A DNA stretch of 64,000 nt from Fragilaria crotonensis (lineage: Eukaryota > Bacillariophyta > Fragilariophyceae > Fragilariales > Fragilariaceae), in NCBI GenBank assembly GCA_022925895.1, contig JAKSYS010000053.1, positions 1 through 64,000 on the forward strand, written 5' to 3'. The position numbers were made by a program, and so were the translations under genes. The notes below the pieces were generated by a model, which made no database searches, was not told where the DNA came from, and was given only the letters and a program-made list of their open reading frames with translations. Positions 47,170-57,402 of the stretch are shown here, in pieces. Position 1 is the stretch's first letter. Each line of letters opens with the position of its first letter.

Positions 47170-48408
47170 TCAATGGCTCAGCCTTCTGTTGACTTGCAAG
47201 GCTTCAGGTATGGTTTCTGGCAACGAAGGAAAAGATGAATGGCATGATTGAAGAAGCTGCAGTTTAAGTTGCTTGGCCGCGATCGCGTAGCCACCATCAC
47301 CTCCGTCGATGAAGTGGATGTGATTGCCATCTTGCATTCCGCCTACAAAGCAAGTCATTCGAGATGTTGGTGAATAGTGGATACCATAATACAAGTTGCC
47401 CCGTTGATGTGCGTTTTGAAGATATTGCTCAAGAAGGGAAGCTTCGTCATCACTACAATCCAACACCATTCTCAACATATCGTCGAACTTTTGATGATCC
47501 GTGTGAAACTTCATTGCCTCCACGTACGGTACAGGGTTCATACCTAAAGCAGGCTTCATCTTGGTGAACATGTTGACAGAAAATGATATTTTGTACCTTC
47601 GAATGAGCCATGTCAAGGACTTGCCGACGAACCATCGCTTTTCGTCTTCAACACAGTCTTCCACCGTCCGATACGTCATGAGCTCAGGGTGCACCGGATG
47701 TGCGTCACGTACATCGGAGAAGATTTCCTTCAGCTTTTCGAAAAATTGAATGTAAGGCTGCTTCCCCTTGTCCCGACCAGCCATCACCAACAAGGACATG
47801 ACACGCCCACGGTTGTTGGGGATGTCCTTCCAACGACAAGTCAAGCCCGCAAGGTTGACACGACATGACGTTGATTCCGGAATTTCGTACGTCTCCGGTT
47901 CGTCTTTCACTTTCGCCTCTGCAACGAGAAGACCACCGCCTCGAAAGACTGCGATACACTTGCCGGCGCACAACTCGTGCTTAGCGACCTCTACGCAAAT
48001 GTACTCAGCAGTAACCTCCGAAATGTCCACCATGCCAACGCGCAACTCCAAACCAAAGTTTTTCTTCGACAAGTTCTTGAGGGCCGCCAGCTCTGCCGAC
48101 ACAACCTTGATGTGACGATTGGGGATAAGTAGAGTTGCACCGTCGCCTCCAAAGACATACGGGAACTCCAAGTCCGGCAGAAGGTTCTGCACTGCTGCGA
48201 TTCCTGCGACTCCAATGGTGTTGACATCCTTATATCGACCTTCGTCAATGGCTTTCGTGGAGCCCTTGACGTCTGTAATGACCACCGTCCATCCAAGGGG
48301 GACGCGAACGTAGTGTTTGTCATTCGTTAGTTCAGAAAAGTCAGCGAAGCTCGTCAGGTGTTTATAAAACGTTTCAGATGCATCTTCGTTGGGATGCGAA
48401 CTCGTCAT
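47170..48408 (-). CDS. DUF3095 family protein, copy 2
   Basis: 412 residues, intronless, same domain as copy 1. Nearly identical for the first ~270 residues and again over the segment HTDHQKFDDMLRMVLDCSDD. Different in the block WFVGKSLTWLIRRYKISFSV and following ~20 residues (copy 1: WCVRQPMAWLNRRLEISVAV) and in the last ~30 residues (QSCHSSFPSLPETIPEALQ). Probably a recent tandem duplicate in which parts have been homogenised. Function unknown; cyclase-like fold suggested by TDVKGSTKAI and GGDGATLL. Confidence 0.82.
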   Translation of the reverse strand: MTSSHPNEDASETFYKHLTSFADFSELTNDKHYVRVPLGWTVVITDVKGSTKAIDEGRYKDVNTIGVAGIAAVQNLLPDLEFPYVFGGDGATLLIPNRHIKVVSAELAALKNLSKKNFGLELRVGMVDISEVTAEYICVEVAKHELCAGKCIAVFRGGGLLVAEAKVKDEPETYEIPESTSCRVNLAGLTCRWKDIPNNRGRVMSLLVMAGRDKGKQPYIQFFEKLKEIFSDVRDAHPVHPELMTYRTVEDCVEDEKRWFVGKSLTWLIRRYKISFSVNMFTKMKPALGMNPVPYVEAMKFHTDHQKFDDMLRMVLDCSDDEASLLEQYLQNAHQRGNLYYGIHYSPTSRMTCFVGGMQDGNHIHFIDGGDGGYAIAAKQLKLQLLQSCHSSFPSLPETIPEALQVNRRLSH

Positions 48409-49204
48409 GCCTGTCCTTGGGAGAGATTAAAATGTCTGGTCGGCTTTGCGAATGCAAGGGGTACTACGAAGGAGCGACACAGGTTCCCTTGATTCCAATC
48501 CTTCGCTAAGGAAATAGAAATAGTGTTGCTGTTATCCACTGAAATCTATGTGGCTGATAATCATGAAGTCTTTGTGGAGGAACACCTGTGAGGACTTTGA
48601 TAGTGATGAATTTGACGCTGCGAGCTGAAAGGTCTATTTACAAACAATTACAAACAAAACATGATCCAGTAATCCAGTACAACTGTACTGAATATTCCAT
48701 AGTACTGTACCGGTACTTGGAGTATGACATACAACTCAAGCAAAAAGTACTCGGAGTACCATTGATCAGTAGTACCAGGTACCAGGTACTTGGATCGTAC
48801 TACGGTAGAACTGGAGTATGACGTATCTACTGTGTTACCGAGTCCTGTAGTACTGGGCACATGTTCTGTGAACGAGGTACTAGCGTAGATGAGTAGATGC
48901 GAGCACGTAGGTCATACTAGACTACAAGTACCGGTACTGTAGCTAGATGGGCACTCCGAATACGCCGAAGATGGTTTTTATTGTTTATTCTACTTACGAC
49001 TCCGTTTATCTAATAAGGAATCGCTAAGCGAATATTCACCAACTTAAGATCTATATATCAGAATAAACTCGGCGTACGTCACATCCTGCAATCCTTGGTA
49101 TATGTCTCGAGTCCTATTTTACGACACACATGTATTTGTATAGGATGAGAGGCACCTTGCCATTAAAGCCAGTATAACCCCGGACAATTCGGAATTCGGA
49201 GGCG
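48409..49204. promoter_or_regulatory. Divergent intergenic region, very GTAC-rich
   Basis: Between DUF3095 copy 2 (-) and the POT transporter (+). About 15 GTAC tetramers lie within 48670-48960, including GTACCGGTAC and CAGGTACCAGGTAC. No gene. Confidence 0.5.
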
Positions 49205-50781
49205 ATGAATTCCTCATCAACAGAAAAGTCCAAAATTAGCACCATGGACTTTTCCTTCCTGACCCCCGTCGTTTTATGCATCCTGATAACCGAGGCAGTA
49301 GAGCGCTTTGCATTTTATGGCTTTCGAGCCGTTCTAGTCCTCTATTTCATCAAGTCGCTGAACTTTAGTGAAGACACGGCGATTGCCCTCTTTGCCTTCG
49401 TTTCGTGCTTGGCATATGCATCGCCGTTGCTTGGAGCATTTCTAGCCGATGGCTACATTGGACGGTATAAGACAATCCTTTGTTTTGGTTGGGTTTATGC
49501 TCTGGGATTAGGAGTTTTGACGCTTGCGGCCTATACGGAGCAAAGTTTGGAGTTGAGGCGTTCGCTGAGCTTCGTCGGGCTATTTTTATTCTGCATGGGG
49601 ACTGGAGGATCAAGCCCTGCGTATCGGCATTCGGTGCCGATCAAGTGATGGCCATGGAAAACAACTCAACAGAAACTGAATTTTCAAGCAATAGGCCATC
49701 CTCATCCGAGCGTGTTCGTGCATTCTTCGGCTCCTTCTACTTTTGTATAAACCTCGGAGCCGTCTCATCGATAGCGGTCATTCCTATTGTAAAGCATCGT
49801 TTGGGCTTTGGTGCGGCTTTCTTACTGCCAACCATCTTCATTGTCATTGCAATGCTTGTGTTTCTATCGAAACGCAGAGACTACGTGCATCAAGTCCCCG
49901 GCCAAGACGGAACGTTGGGTAAAACGTTTGCACTGTCCTTTTGGATTACTCGAAAGGAGCTTGGGCGAAACCGTTGGATAAGTCGGACTTGTCCATGTAT
50001 AATTCCGAAAAGATTACCGATTGGTGCAATCGATAACGAGGAAGATGACCTATCCGTGAGTCAGCAGCTTACCGACGCTTGGCGAGCGTTGCGTGTGATG
50101 CCCATCATGTGTATGTTTCCAATGTTTTGGATGTTGTACGATCAGCACAGTTCGGTGTGGACCTTACAGGCATCTCGAATGCAACTATACGGATTGGAGC
50201 CAGAACAACTTGTTGTTGTAAACCCAGTCGAAATCATGATCTTCATACCTTTGTTTGATCGCTTTGTTTATCCTTCCCTTGAGGGTTGTGGATGGAGCGT
50301 GTCTCACTTGAGTCGAATGCGATGGGGCATGTTTCTGACGGCAGTCTCCTTTTCTCTCAGTGGGTTACTTGAGACATGGATTCAAAAGAGCGATGAAAAC
50401 ACTATTAGTGTCTTTTGGCAGCTTCCACAAATAACGTTGTTGACGATTTCTGAGATTTTTGTTTCGGTGACCGGCTTAGAGTTCGCCTACTCCATGGCGC
50501 CTGAAAGACTAAAGGCATTCATAATGGGCATATATCTGGTGATGACCGCTGTTGGTAACTTGTTTGGTGGAGTGCTGTACTCCAGCGTCTTTCAACAGCT
50601 GAATCGAGCTACTGTGATGCACGTGTGTGCCGTTCTTATGCTTTGTAACCTAGCACTGTTTTGTTGGGTTGGACAAGGCTGGGATAAGCGCAGGGATGAT
50701 TACGCGGAAGATGACGTTGAATTGAACTCGTCGCGAGGACTTGGGGATCCCTTGATGGATCCTCCGCGGTACCTTGATTGA
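49205..50781 (+). CDS. POT/PTR (proton-coupled oligopeptide) transporter, one frame break
   Basis: Member of the POT/NPF major-facilitator branch, which imports di/tripeptides, nitrate or related solutes with protons. The N-terminal frame 49205-49648 has TEAVERFAFYGFRAVLVLYF and the LLGAFLADGYIGRYKTI signature. The rest is in a second frame ending at 50781, with IKPCVSAFGADQ, AFFGSFYFCINLGAV, and late helices (FAYSMAPERLKAFIMGIYLV). The family motif GTGGIKPCVSAFGADQ straddles the frame switch at about 49605-49612, so a single base is missing there (GGAGGATCAAG), either in the genome or in the assembly. The whole would be about 525 residues, a normal size. ATG at 49244 (MDFSFL) is an alternative start. 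Confidence 0.85.
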
Positions 50782-51412
50782 AAAGCCGTTCTTTGCGGAA
50801 CAGTTGGGCTTCTGAAATATGTTCCCAGCGTCTATGGCTTGAACGACAGTCGCAATGATGCGGATGAGCATATTTATTTAAGGCATCTGGCATCAGTATT
50901 CTCGGGCATTATCCTGATGATGCACTTCTTCCGCCAAGGCGACGACTCGCTCATCGTATCAACTTGATTCAGGAGTGAGCAACGAACGTCAATGATGACA
51001 ATAAACTCCGAAAAACCTGGCATGTTTTAGGAAGTGTACGACTTTCCTTTCAAGGACTCAGTAGGCTGGAAGGTGCCACGACTTAACCTCTTATTTACAT
51101 TAGAGTCAATCCTTAAAATAGAAGTTAATCAGGTGAGGACTCCTACTTCGGCAGAGATTTCGACTTCGCAAGTCCAAAGGACCCAGGTTACTGACAATGA
51201 GCAGGTCTGTACTGACTACGCGACTATACAATTTAGAGTTCTATGATAGCATGCGAGTAGACCAAGTTGAAAGTATTTCGAGTATTCTAGTAGCAAACGC
51301 GCCGTATGAAAGTACGGGTACGTAAAATGACAGTACAGTACTGCAGTGCAAGTACTACGCGTACCCTATGCATATGTACAGTACGACAATAAGATTGTTT
51401 CCGTTGACTACA
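50782..51412. other. Intergenic, no gene seen
   Basis: Between the POT and ankyrin genes; several GTAC motifs at 51290-51400 near the next start. No supported ORF. Confidence 0.4.
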
Positions 51413-52025
51413 ATGCCTGAACACATCAACAGCAAGACGATGAAGATGACCGTTCGCTCCTTTCTTCTCAGCACGGCGATCAACGTGCTGCTGTTTACAA
51501 CTGCCTGCCATGCTGTGGAGCAGTCCAGTAGTTCTTCAGCACTCTCTACTGCCTTTCTGAATGCCTGCACAGAAGGCACATTGGATGAAATTGAGGAGGC
51601 GCTGGTGGACCATCCCGAATGGGTCAATGGTCGTTCCCGAATCCGGCGAAACGTGCCTGCATGTCGCCGGAATCAAGGGACAATCGGAAGTTTCTCAGTT
51701 GATTTTGAAACTCGGCGGTGATGCGAATATTCGATCTACGTATTCGGGTGGACTTCGGATGCACCCGTTGTCTTGGAACGTGTACGGTGGTCATGTCGAA
51801 AATGCACGCGTCTTATTGGAAGTTGGCCAGGCGGATGTCAATAGTGATTATGATGATTCCAATGGATCACCCATTACGGTGATGGACACCATTTTGGAGA
51901 TTGTTCCAGACGACAGCGAACAGGACGATCCTTCGATGGAAAGGTTTTACAAAATGAAGGAACTCCTTTTACAGCACGGAGCCAAGCGATATAAAGATTT
52001 GCAGACGGAAAATAAGGAACTTTAA
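51413..52025 (+). CDS. Small secreted ankyrin-repeat protein, one frame break
   Basis: Begins MPEHINSKTMKMTVRSFLLS with a hydrophobic signal sequence (FLLSTAINVLLFTTACHA), then a helical repeat (LNACTEGTLDEIEEALVDHP). The next open frame carries PESGETCLHVAGIKGQSEVSQ, LKLGGDANI and GGHVENARVLLEVGQADVN: two to three ankyrin repeats. The frames meet near 51630 (CGTTCCCGAA), where one extra base shifts register. Total about 200 residues. Function is probably protein binding in the ER, secretory path or plastid; nothing more specific can be said. The break may be a sequence error. Confidence 0.7.
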
Positions 52026-52570
52026 CCAAAGTTACAACCAGAAATGAATATGCTTCACCTCAACGAAGCCAACTGTGAGATGTTTTAGCACTGGTGCTGG
52101 TCCACCGAATAGAAAACTTGCGTGTATGTACTCACGAGGAATTAATAGTTCCTTCGTCGGGAATAAACACTGCGACCGAACCCGTTGAGCTCCCTTGACC
52201 TGACACTCCTGCGTCTCTAGTAGTTCTCTCCTTCATCTTGTTTTCCTTGTCCGCTTAGTGGACCCCAAGTGGTGGATACAGCTCCCGGAATTGGGTCTTA
52301 TGTGGTGCAGAAGTACTATCATACTACCAGGTACAGTACTACTACTAGCGATTAGGAGGACTGGAATATCGGCAAGTTGGAATCATTTGAAAGGAGTACT
52401 AGCTCCAAACGGGTTGCAAGTGTACCTCCGATAAAAAATAGACTGCGCCAATTCAAAATTGAGATACCTCGTAGGAACCCAGTACATCTCTACAAGAGTA
52501 TGTACATCTGTAAATCAAGTCCGTTCTATCACAAAAAACTGCGCGCGGCGGCACACATATCATAACCACA
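52026..52570. other. Intergenic, no gene seen
   Basis: Several GTAC motifs near 52310-52400. A short ORF at 52377 is unsupported. Confidence 0.35.
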
Positions 52571-53930
52571 ATGACACAGCAATCATCAAACTTCCCTCCC
52601 CTGGACAATGTTCTCCGGATCTATTTCCAATGCCTTGAGAGCATGAAGTGCTCAAATGACATACTTGATGTTGGCAAGAATCTTGTCAATAACTTGAAAA
52701 GAGAGAATACACCCGCTGACATGATATTCAAGGAATTGATGACTCTCTTCCCTGACGCTGGATGCCCTCTTGCACGGTACACGACAGTCAATCATGGCTA
52801 CATGGCTGCGCGTTGCTCAGAGCATGCAGTGAGGAGAGAAGCTAACCAGGTGGCAAGCCGTGCTGATGCTGAGTTCGATAACAAGAGACAATGTCTAGAA
52901 GCTGAATGGAAGGCGCGATGTGAACAAACATTGGCTACTAACTTGACAACACCGCCGGCGACCAAAAATGCTGGACAAAAGGATTCTCAATCTTCAATCA
53001 AACCCGGACAATATGTTCTTGTTTTGCAAGACTTGTTGCCAGGAAAGTTTTCACACGGAGGGGAGGCTTGGGTCCAGGCTGTCCACGGCACTGGTGGAAG
53101 CATTGTATGTGATGTCGAGTACACCAAGAATGCTGCAGGAAACAAAACACGATCAGAGAAAGCTGTGCCACTTTTCCGTCTCACATTGAAGAACTGTCCC
53201 TGGCATGAGGCACAACTTCTCTCCAATAAGCGAGGATCAAAGCGCCAACAACAAACAACAACCCAACAACAACACCGCCTCAAGAAAATCCGAAGTCAAA
53301 GGATTCGAAGCCCTTGAAGGATATTTTGTCTGTTGCTTGTCAATCTGGCAAGTCAAAAGGATGGAGGGCTCGAGAGGTTGGGTTTGGAAACCATACGACA
53401 TCAAAACAGAATGCTCTTTTTCGTAGTTGCTTTCGTTGCGACTTGGCACCAGAGCTGAAGGGTTTTCTGTCAACTGTTCCAGAAATAGGAAGGCATTGTG
53501 AGCGAGAATTGCGTGGTCGAGGGTCATGGAAAGTACGGCGACAACAACACAACCCTTTCACTATCAAGTACTTACAATACGCTTGGGGTGTCGGTGTTCA
53601 TTATGCCAACAACCTTGTGTCGTTGGAGCATAATGTATCAATTGCAACAACAAAAGAAACGACAGCATCGAAAAAGATGAGCAAGTGTGTGATCGACAAC
53701 CGTGAGGCAGCAAAGGCATGGTACACACCGCAGCAACTTTTCATTGAGAAACGAGTCCGAGATAGACAAGGCAAAGCTGAGACATAGGCTTATGAGTCTC
53801 GAAAGGCAAAAAACTATGAGTGGACTGAGGAAGCGAAAGCTGAATGGGTTCTTCTTCTTGGTGATACTGCGAGGGAGGAATGGAGCTTTCACGCGGTATC
53901 AAGAAAAAGACTGTTGTAGTAGTTTGATAA
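52571..53930 (+). pseudogene. Transposase-like gene, N-terminal part only
   Basis: The frame 52571-53317 (MTQQSSNFPPLDNVLRIYF ... KPGQYVLVLQDLLPGKFSHG) continues in another register at 53314-53787 (GWRAREVGFGNHTTSKQNAL; FTIKYLQYAWGVGVHYANNL). Residual similarity then runs to about 53930 (EWTEEAKAEWVLL). From memory this layout resembles the N-terminal region of a transposase family common in diatom genomes; I could not check it. No HTH or DDE core follows, so it is truncated. Alternatively it could be a lineage-specific host gene with an intron. Gln- and Thr-rich linkers separate the pieces. Confidence 0.45.
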
Positions 53931-54967
53931 TGGTTAGTGAAAGGTTGATTACACTGACGTGGCGGATGTCATGAACGGACCTTTGTAAGCGCTTTCAAAA
54001 GCAGCGTGCCATTCCTCAATCTCAGTCTGTGCCTTTGCGCTGCATTCAATGTCTCAATTGCAGTAATCCCTTCCTTGACTGTCAATACGTACTGGATGGT
54101 ACCCTATTAACAGTCAGGGAAGGAAAGAACTGAATGGACATCGAATCGCAACACAAAGTAGACGACCAAACGATTCCTGGTTTTGTTTTTTGTGCATCGT
54201 TGACATCAAAACTAATCTGTCACTGCTTGGATGTTGTACCAGCTTTGTACGTGTCTAATATAGTAAATGGATTTTCTCCTGTAGCAATGTACTGGGCTGC
54301 TACGAGCTGAAACAATTTTGGATTTCGGCACGCGCTGTTATTTTTTTATTTTATCGGAGGTACACTTGCAACCCGTTTGGAGGTCGTACGACTGAAGTCG
54401 GAGTAATACAGTACTCCTACTGTCTATTATACTGTAGTACTCGAGTACTCTACCGGTAGACTACGACAGTACTGGAGTATGTACAAGCCTTGTACTTGAC
54501 ACTTGTACTGTACTGTACAAGTTGCAAGTCATATGCATAGAGGCCAGTCATATCCTGCCCCTACGTATGCTAGCTACTGTAGTACCAGTACAGGTGCACT
54601 TGGCAGGCGCGCTGCGCGGGGTGGCAGGTGGCACTATGATAGAGGAGACTCTAGAAACTGCCTGTGTCGGGTGGGGTCTTGGGTCTTGGCTCTCGGGTCT
54701 CTCGCGTCTCCATGATACCAGTACCTGGTAGCTGCGCCCGTGCATCACGCCGTATTCTGCAGGCCGCCTCTTCCTGAGCATAATTCCTTTGACAACCATC
54801 ACTCAGAAGCAGCGCGACGATTGCTGCATTACGCATTGGTCCATTACCACACCTCCTGTCTCACGCCACCAACTCAATCATCGACAAGCACAAACTGTCA
54901 CCCTGAAACTGCAACACGCCGTACATTGATCACACGCAACACCAATCGTAATTGACAAGTCATCGTC
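53931..54967. promoter_or_regulatory. Intergenic, hairpin and GTAC cluster upstream of BASS copy 2
   Basis: Holds an imperfect hairpin (54068-54125) and about 11 GTAC tetramers at 54400-54600. Presumably includes the promoter of the transporter at 54968. No gene seen. Confidence 0.4.
54068..54125. other. Imperfect inverted repeat (possible transposon end or hairpin)
   Basis: CCCTTCCTTGACTGT at 54068-54082 pairs with ACAGTCAGGGAAGGA at 54110-54124 (13 of 15), loop about 27 nt. It lies about 140 bp beyond the truncated transposase-like gene. Confidence 0.5.
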
Positions 54968-56767
54968 ATGGGGCTATTAGCAGAAATAGGATCCTCGGTC
55001 CTCCTTTACTTTCTGGTGTTCGGAATGAGTGCGACTGTGGATATCCGCCAACTGCGTAAACAGCTGAGAAATCGCAATGCCTTGTTGACTGGCATTACTC
55101 TGCAATTCATTGTACTGCCATTTCTGGGATTCGTTGTGGTGAAATTACTTCAGTTGCCGGCGCCCATGGGCATTACTCTGCTCGTCATCACGAGTTCTCC
55201 CGGAGGTTCCTATTCCAATTGGTAAGTATTCAGTGTCGGAGCTTGGAGTGCTCTACTATTTGAGGCTGGAGGGTTTTGTTCGCGGTGGATCATCATGCGG
55301 GAATGAGGCCCCTCAAGTCCTTTCCATCCTTTCATCATGAGGTGAAGCGTTTTCTAACTCTCACTGGCGTCGTTCTTTCTCCAGGTGGTGCTCCTTATTC
55401 AACGCGGATCTGGCACTTTCTGTCACCATGACTACTATTTCTACCCTTCTGAGCATAGTAATGCTCCCGGTCAATCTCGTTCTATATGCTACGACAACCT
55501 ATTCGAACGATGTAGTGAAATCTCTGGATTGGACTGCTCTCTTCATATCCCTCGTTGTTGTCATCGGCGGAATCTTTACGGGCCTCCTGTGCTCGGCGAC
55601 CATCGATTCGCACCGATTCAATCTGATAGCCAACAAGGTACGCGCCTGTGTCTGCTAGTACTCTGTGTTGGGCGCACCTTTGTTTGTGATCGATGACCGC
55701 ATTCTAAACAATTCGCACCTCACCGCGCCATTCTTTTCCATAACGTAGGTGGGCAATGTTGCTGGTCTGGCACTAGTGACATTTTCAATTGTCGTTTCGA
55801 GTTCCGACCACAAGGCTGCCTTATGGCAACAGCCGCCAGTGTTTTACATTGGTGTGGCATTGCCGTGCTTGTTGGGACTGTTGGTGGCAACATGGATGGC
55901 TGCCTACTTTAGATTGGCCAAACCCGAGCGAGTGTAAGTCCATTGCCGTACAACGGCGCGTGCCGGAACATTGTGTGTGCTACTTGTGTGCGACGTGGAT
56001 GCAGTTTCATGTAGAGTGTACTCACCACGTAGGTCTTTCTCAGAGCTGTCGCTGTGGAATGCTGTTATCAAAACACTGGAATTGCAACTTCAGTCGCCGC
56101 TGCAATGTTTGAGGGCGAAGAGTTGGCCGTGGCTGTCGGTGTCCCATTGTTTTATGGTATTTGTGAAGCTGTTTTCTTGGCAATCTACTGCACAACATGC
56201 TGGAAACTCGGTTGGACCAAGGCTCCGGCGGATGAGAATCTGTGTACAGTCATTTTTACGTCCTACGAAGTCAAAGAGCTGATGGAAGCAGAACCGGAGA
56301 GTATTGAAGTAGTACTGGGAGGTGTGGCAGATGGACCAAGTGATTTAATTTTTGCTAGGACCAAGGAGGGTTATCAAATCGACGAAGTGTCGTTGGAATC
56401 CCTGACGAATGTTGAAGATGGCGAATTTACAATCGATGATGACGACGATGGCGATCAAGAGGCGAAGGTAGAACTTGACGTGGAAGGTGATTCCGGCCGC
56501 GGTGACTTGCATCATAGAACAAGGCGCGCGTATGAAACGGTTGACTTGTCATCGCCAGTCCACGACAAAAAGATTGCAGCGTCGCCTCAAGTGGGCCGCC
56601 TAGCTCCTCTCGGAAGCGGTGTCCGGAACGAGACAGAAAGCGCTGTCACCGGTGCAATCTCGTCGCTATCCTCATTGGCACGGGGTGGCAAGAAGTACAC
56701 CAAGGCCTCGGCCGTTGGTCACCATGATGTAGACGACGTGCCCGCCGCTGGGAAACAACTGGACTAA
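54968..56767 (+). CDS. BASS/SBF-family sodium-coupled transporter (copy 2)
   Basis: Four exons: 54968-55221, 55385-55637, 55749-55933, 56044-56767, with GT-AG introns of 163, 111 and 110 nt; total 471 residues. Exon joins were fixed by phase and by alignment with copy 1 (SNW|WCS, IANK|VGN, PERV|AVAVECCYQN). Core strings: LVFGMSATVDIRQLRK, VITSSPGGSYSNWW, NADLALSVTMTTISTLLSIV, CYQNTGIATSVAAAMF. The C-terminal ~180 residues are hydrophilic, acidic and then basic (DDDDDGDQEAKVELD), longer than in copy 1. The IANK|VGN intron sits at the same place as copy 1's only intron, so that one is ancestral and the others differ by gain or loss. Likely an organic-anion/sodium symporter. Confidence 0.88.
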
Positions 56768-57402
56768 GGGAAGCGTTTTGTTCATTTTCTGGTCATAATT
56801 ATTTCAAGTCGTGACACATATTCCTTTGGTTCTAGAGTAGCGAGAATCAAATGAACCGTCTATGTAAATTTCACTCCGCAGTGATACATGCAGAACGATT
56901 CAGTTGCAATGCGATTCTTTGAAATGTCCGGTGCACGCATCCAACAGAGACAACAGATTCATCATCTTCGTTGTCGACTCGCAGGCTGAAGTGGCGTTCA
57001 ATGCATGGTATCATACCAGACACACGACCCTCGTGTCTAACTTATAGTCCTTGCATGCAACTCCTTTTAGAGTGTACGGTTGCACCTTAAATGACGACGT
57101 CTTCGTTGTTTGGTTCTTTGTTGGGTTGAATTGTGGTGTACGTGACGGAAGTTTCGACGATTACTCAAAATCATCGTGTGTCCGCAGGATTTCAGTTGAT
57201 TGGCTTCTATATGACGGTTGCGTACCCTCATTTTTCTTGCCGTTGGGTATCGATTGGTTGTTGAGGCTTGACACGATGATGTCAAGAAAATTGTCGATGG
57301 GGTGTCACCGTGCGCGAATGCAACGACTACGTAACACAAAAAGCTACAGTACTTTAAAGTGATGTTTATGGTGGAAGCAATCCAACATATCCGTCACAAC
57401 CC
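56768..57402. other. Convergent 3' region, no gene seen
   Basis: Between stop codons of the BASS copy 2 and aminopeptidase genes. A 103-codon plus-strand frame at 57051 is unsupported. Confidence 0.4.

Noticed and set aside
57051-57362. 103-codon plus-strand ORF between BASS copy 2 and the aminopeptidase
   Set aside because: Lies in a convergent 3' region, no domain, no splice support.
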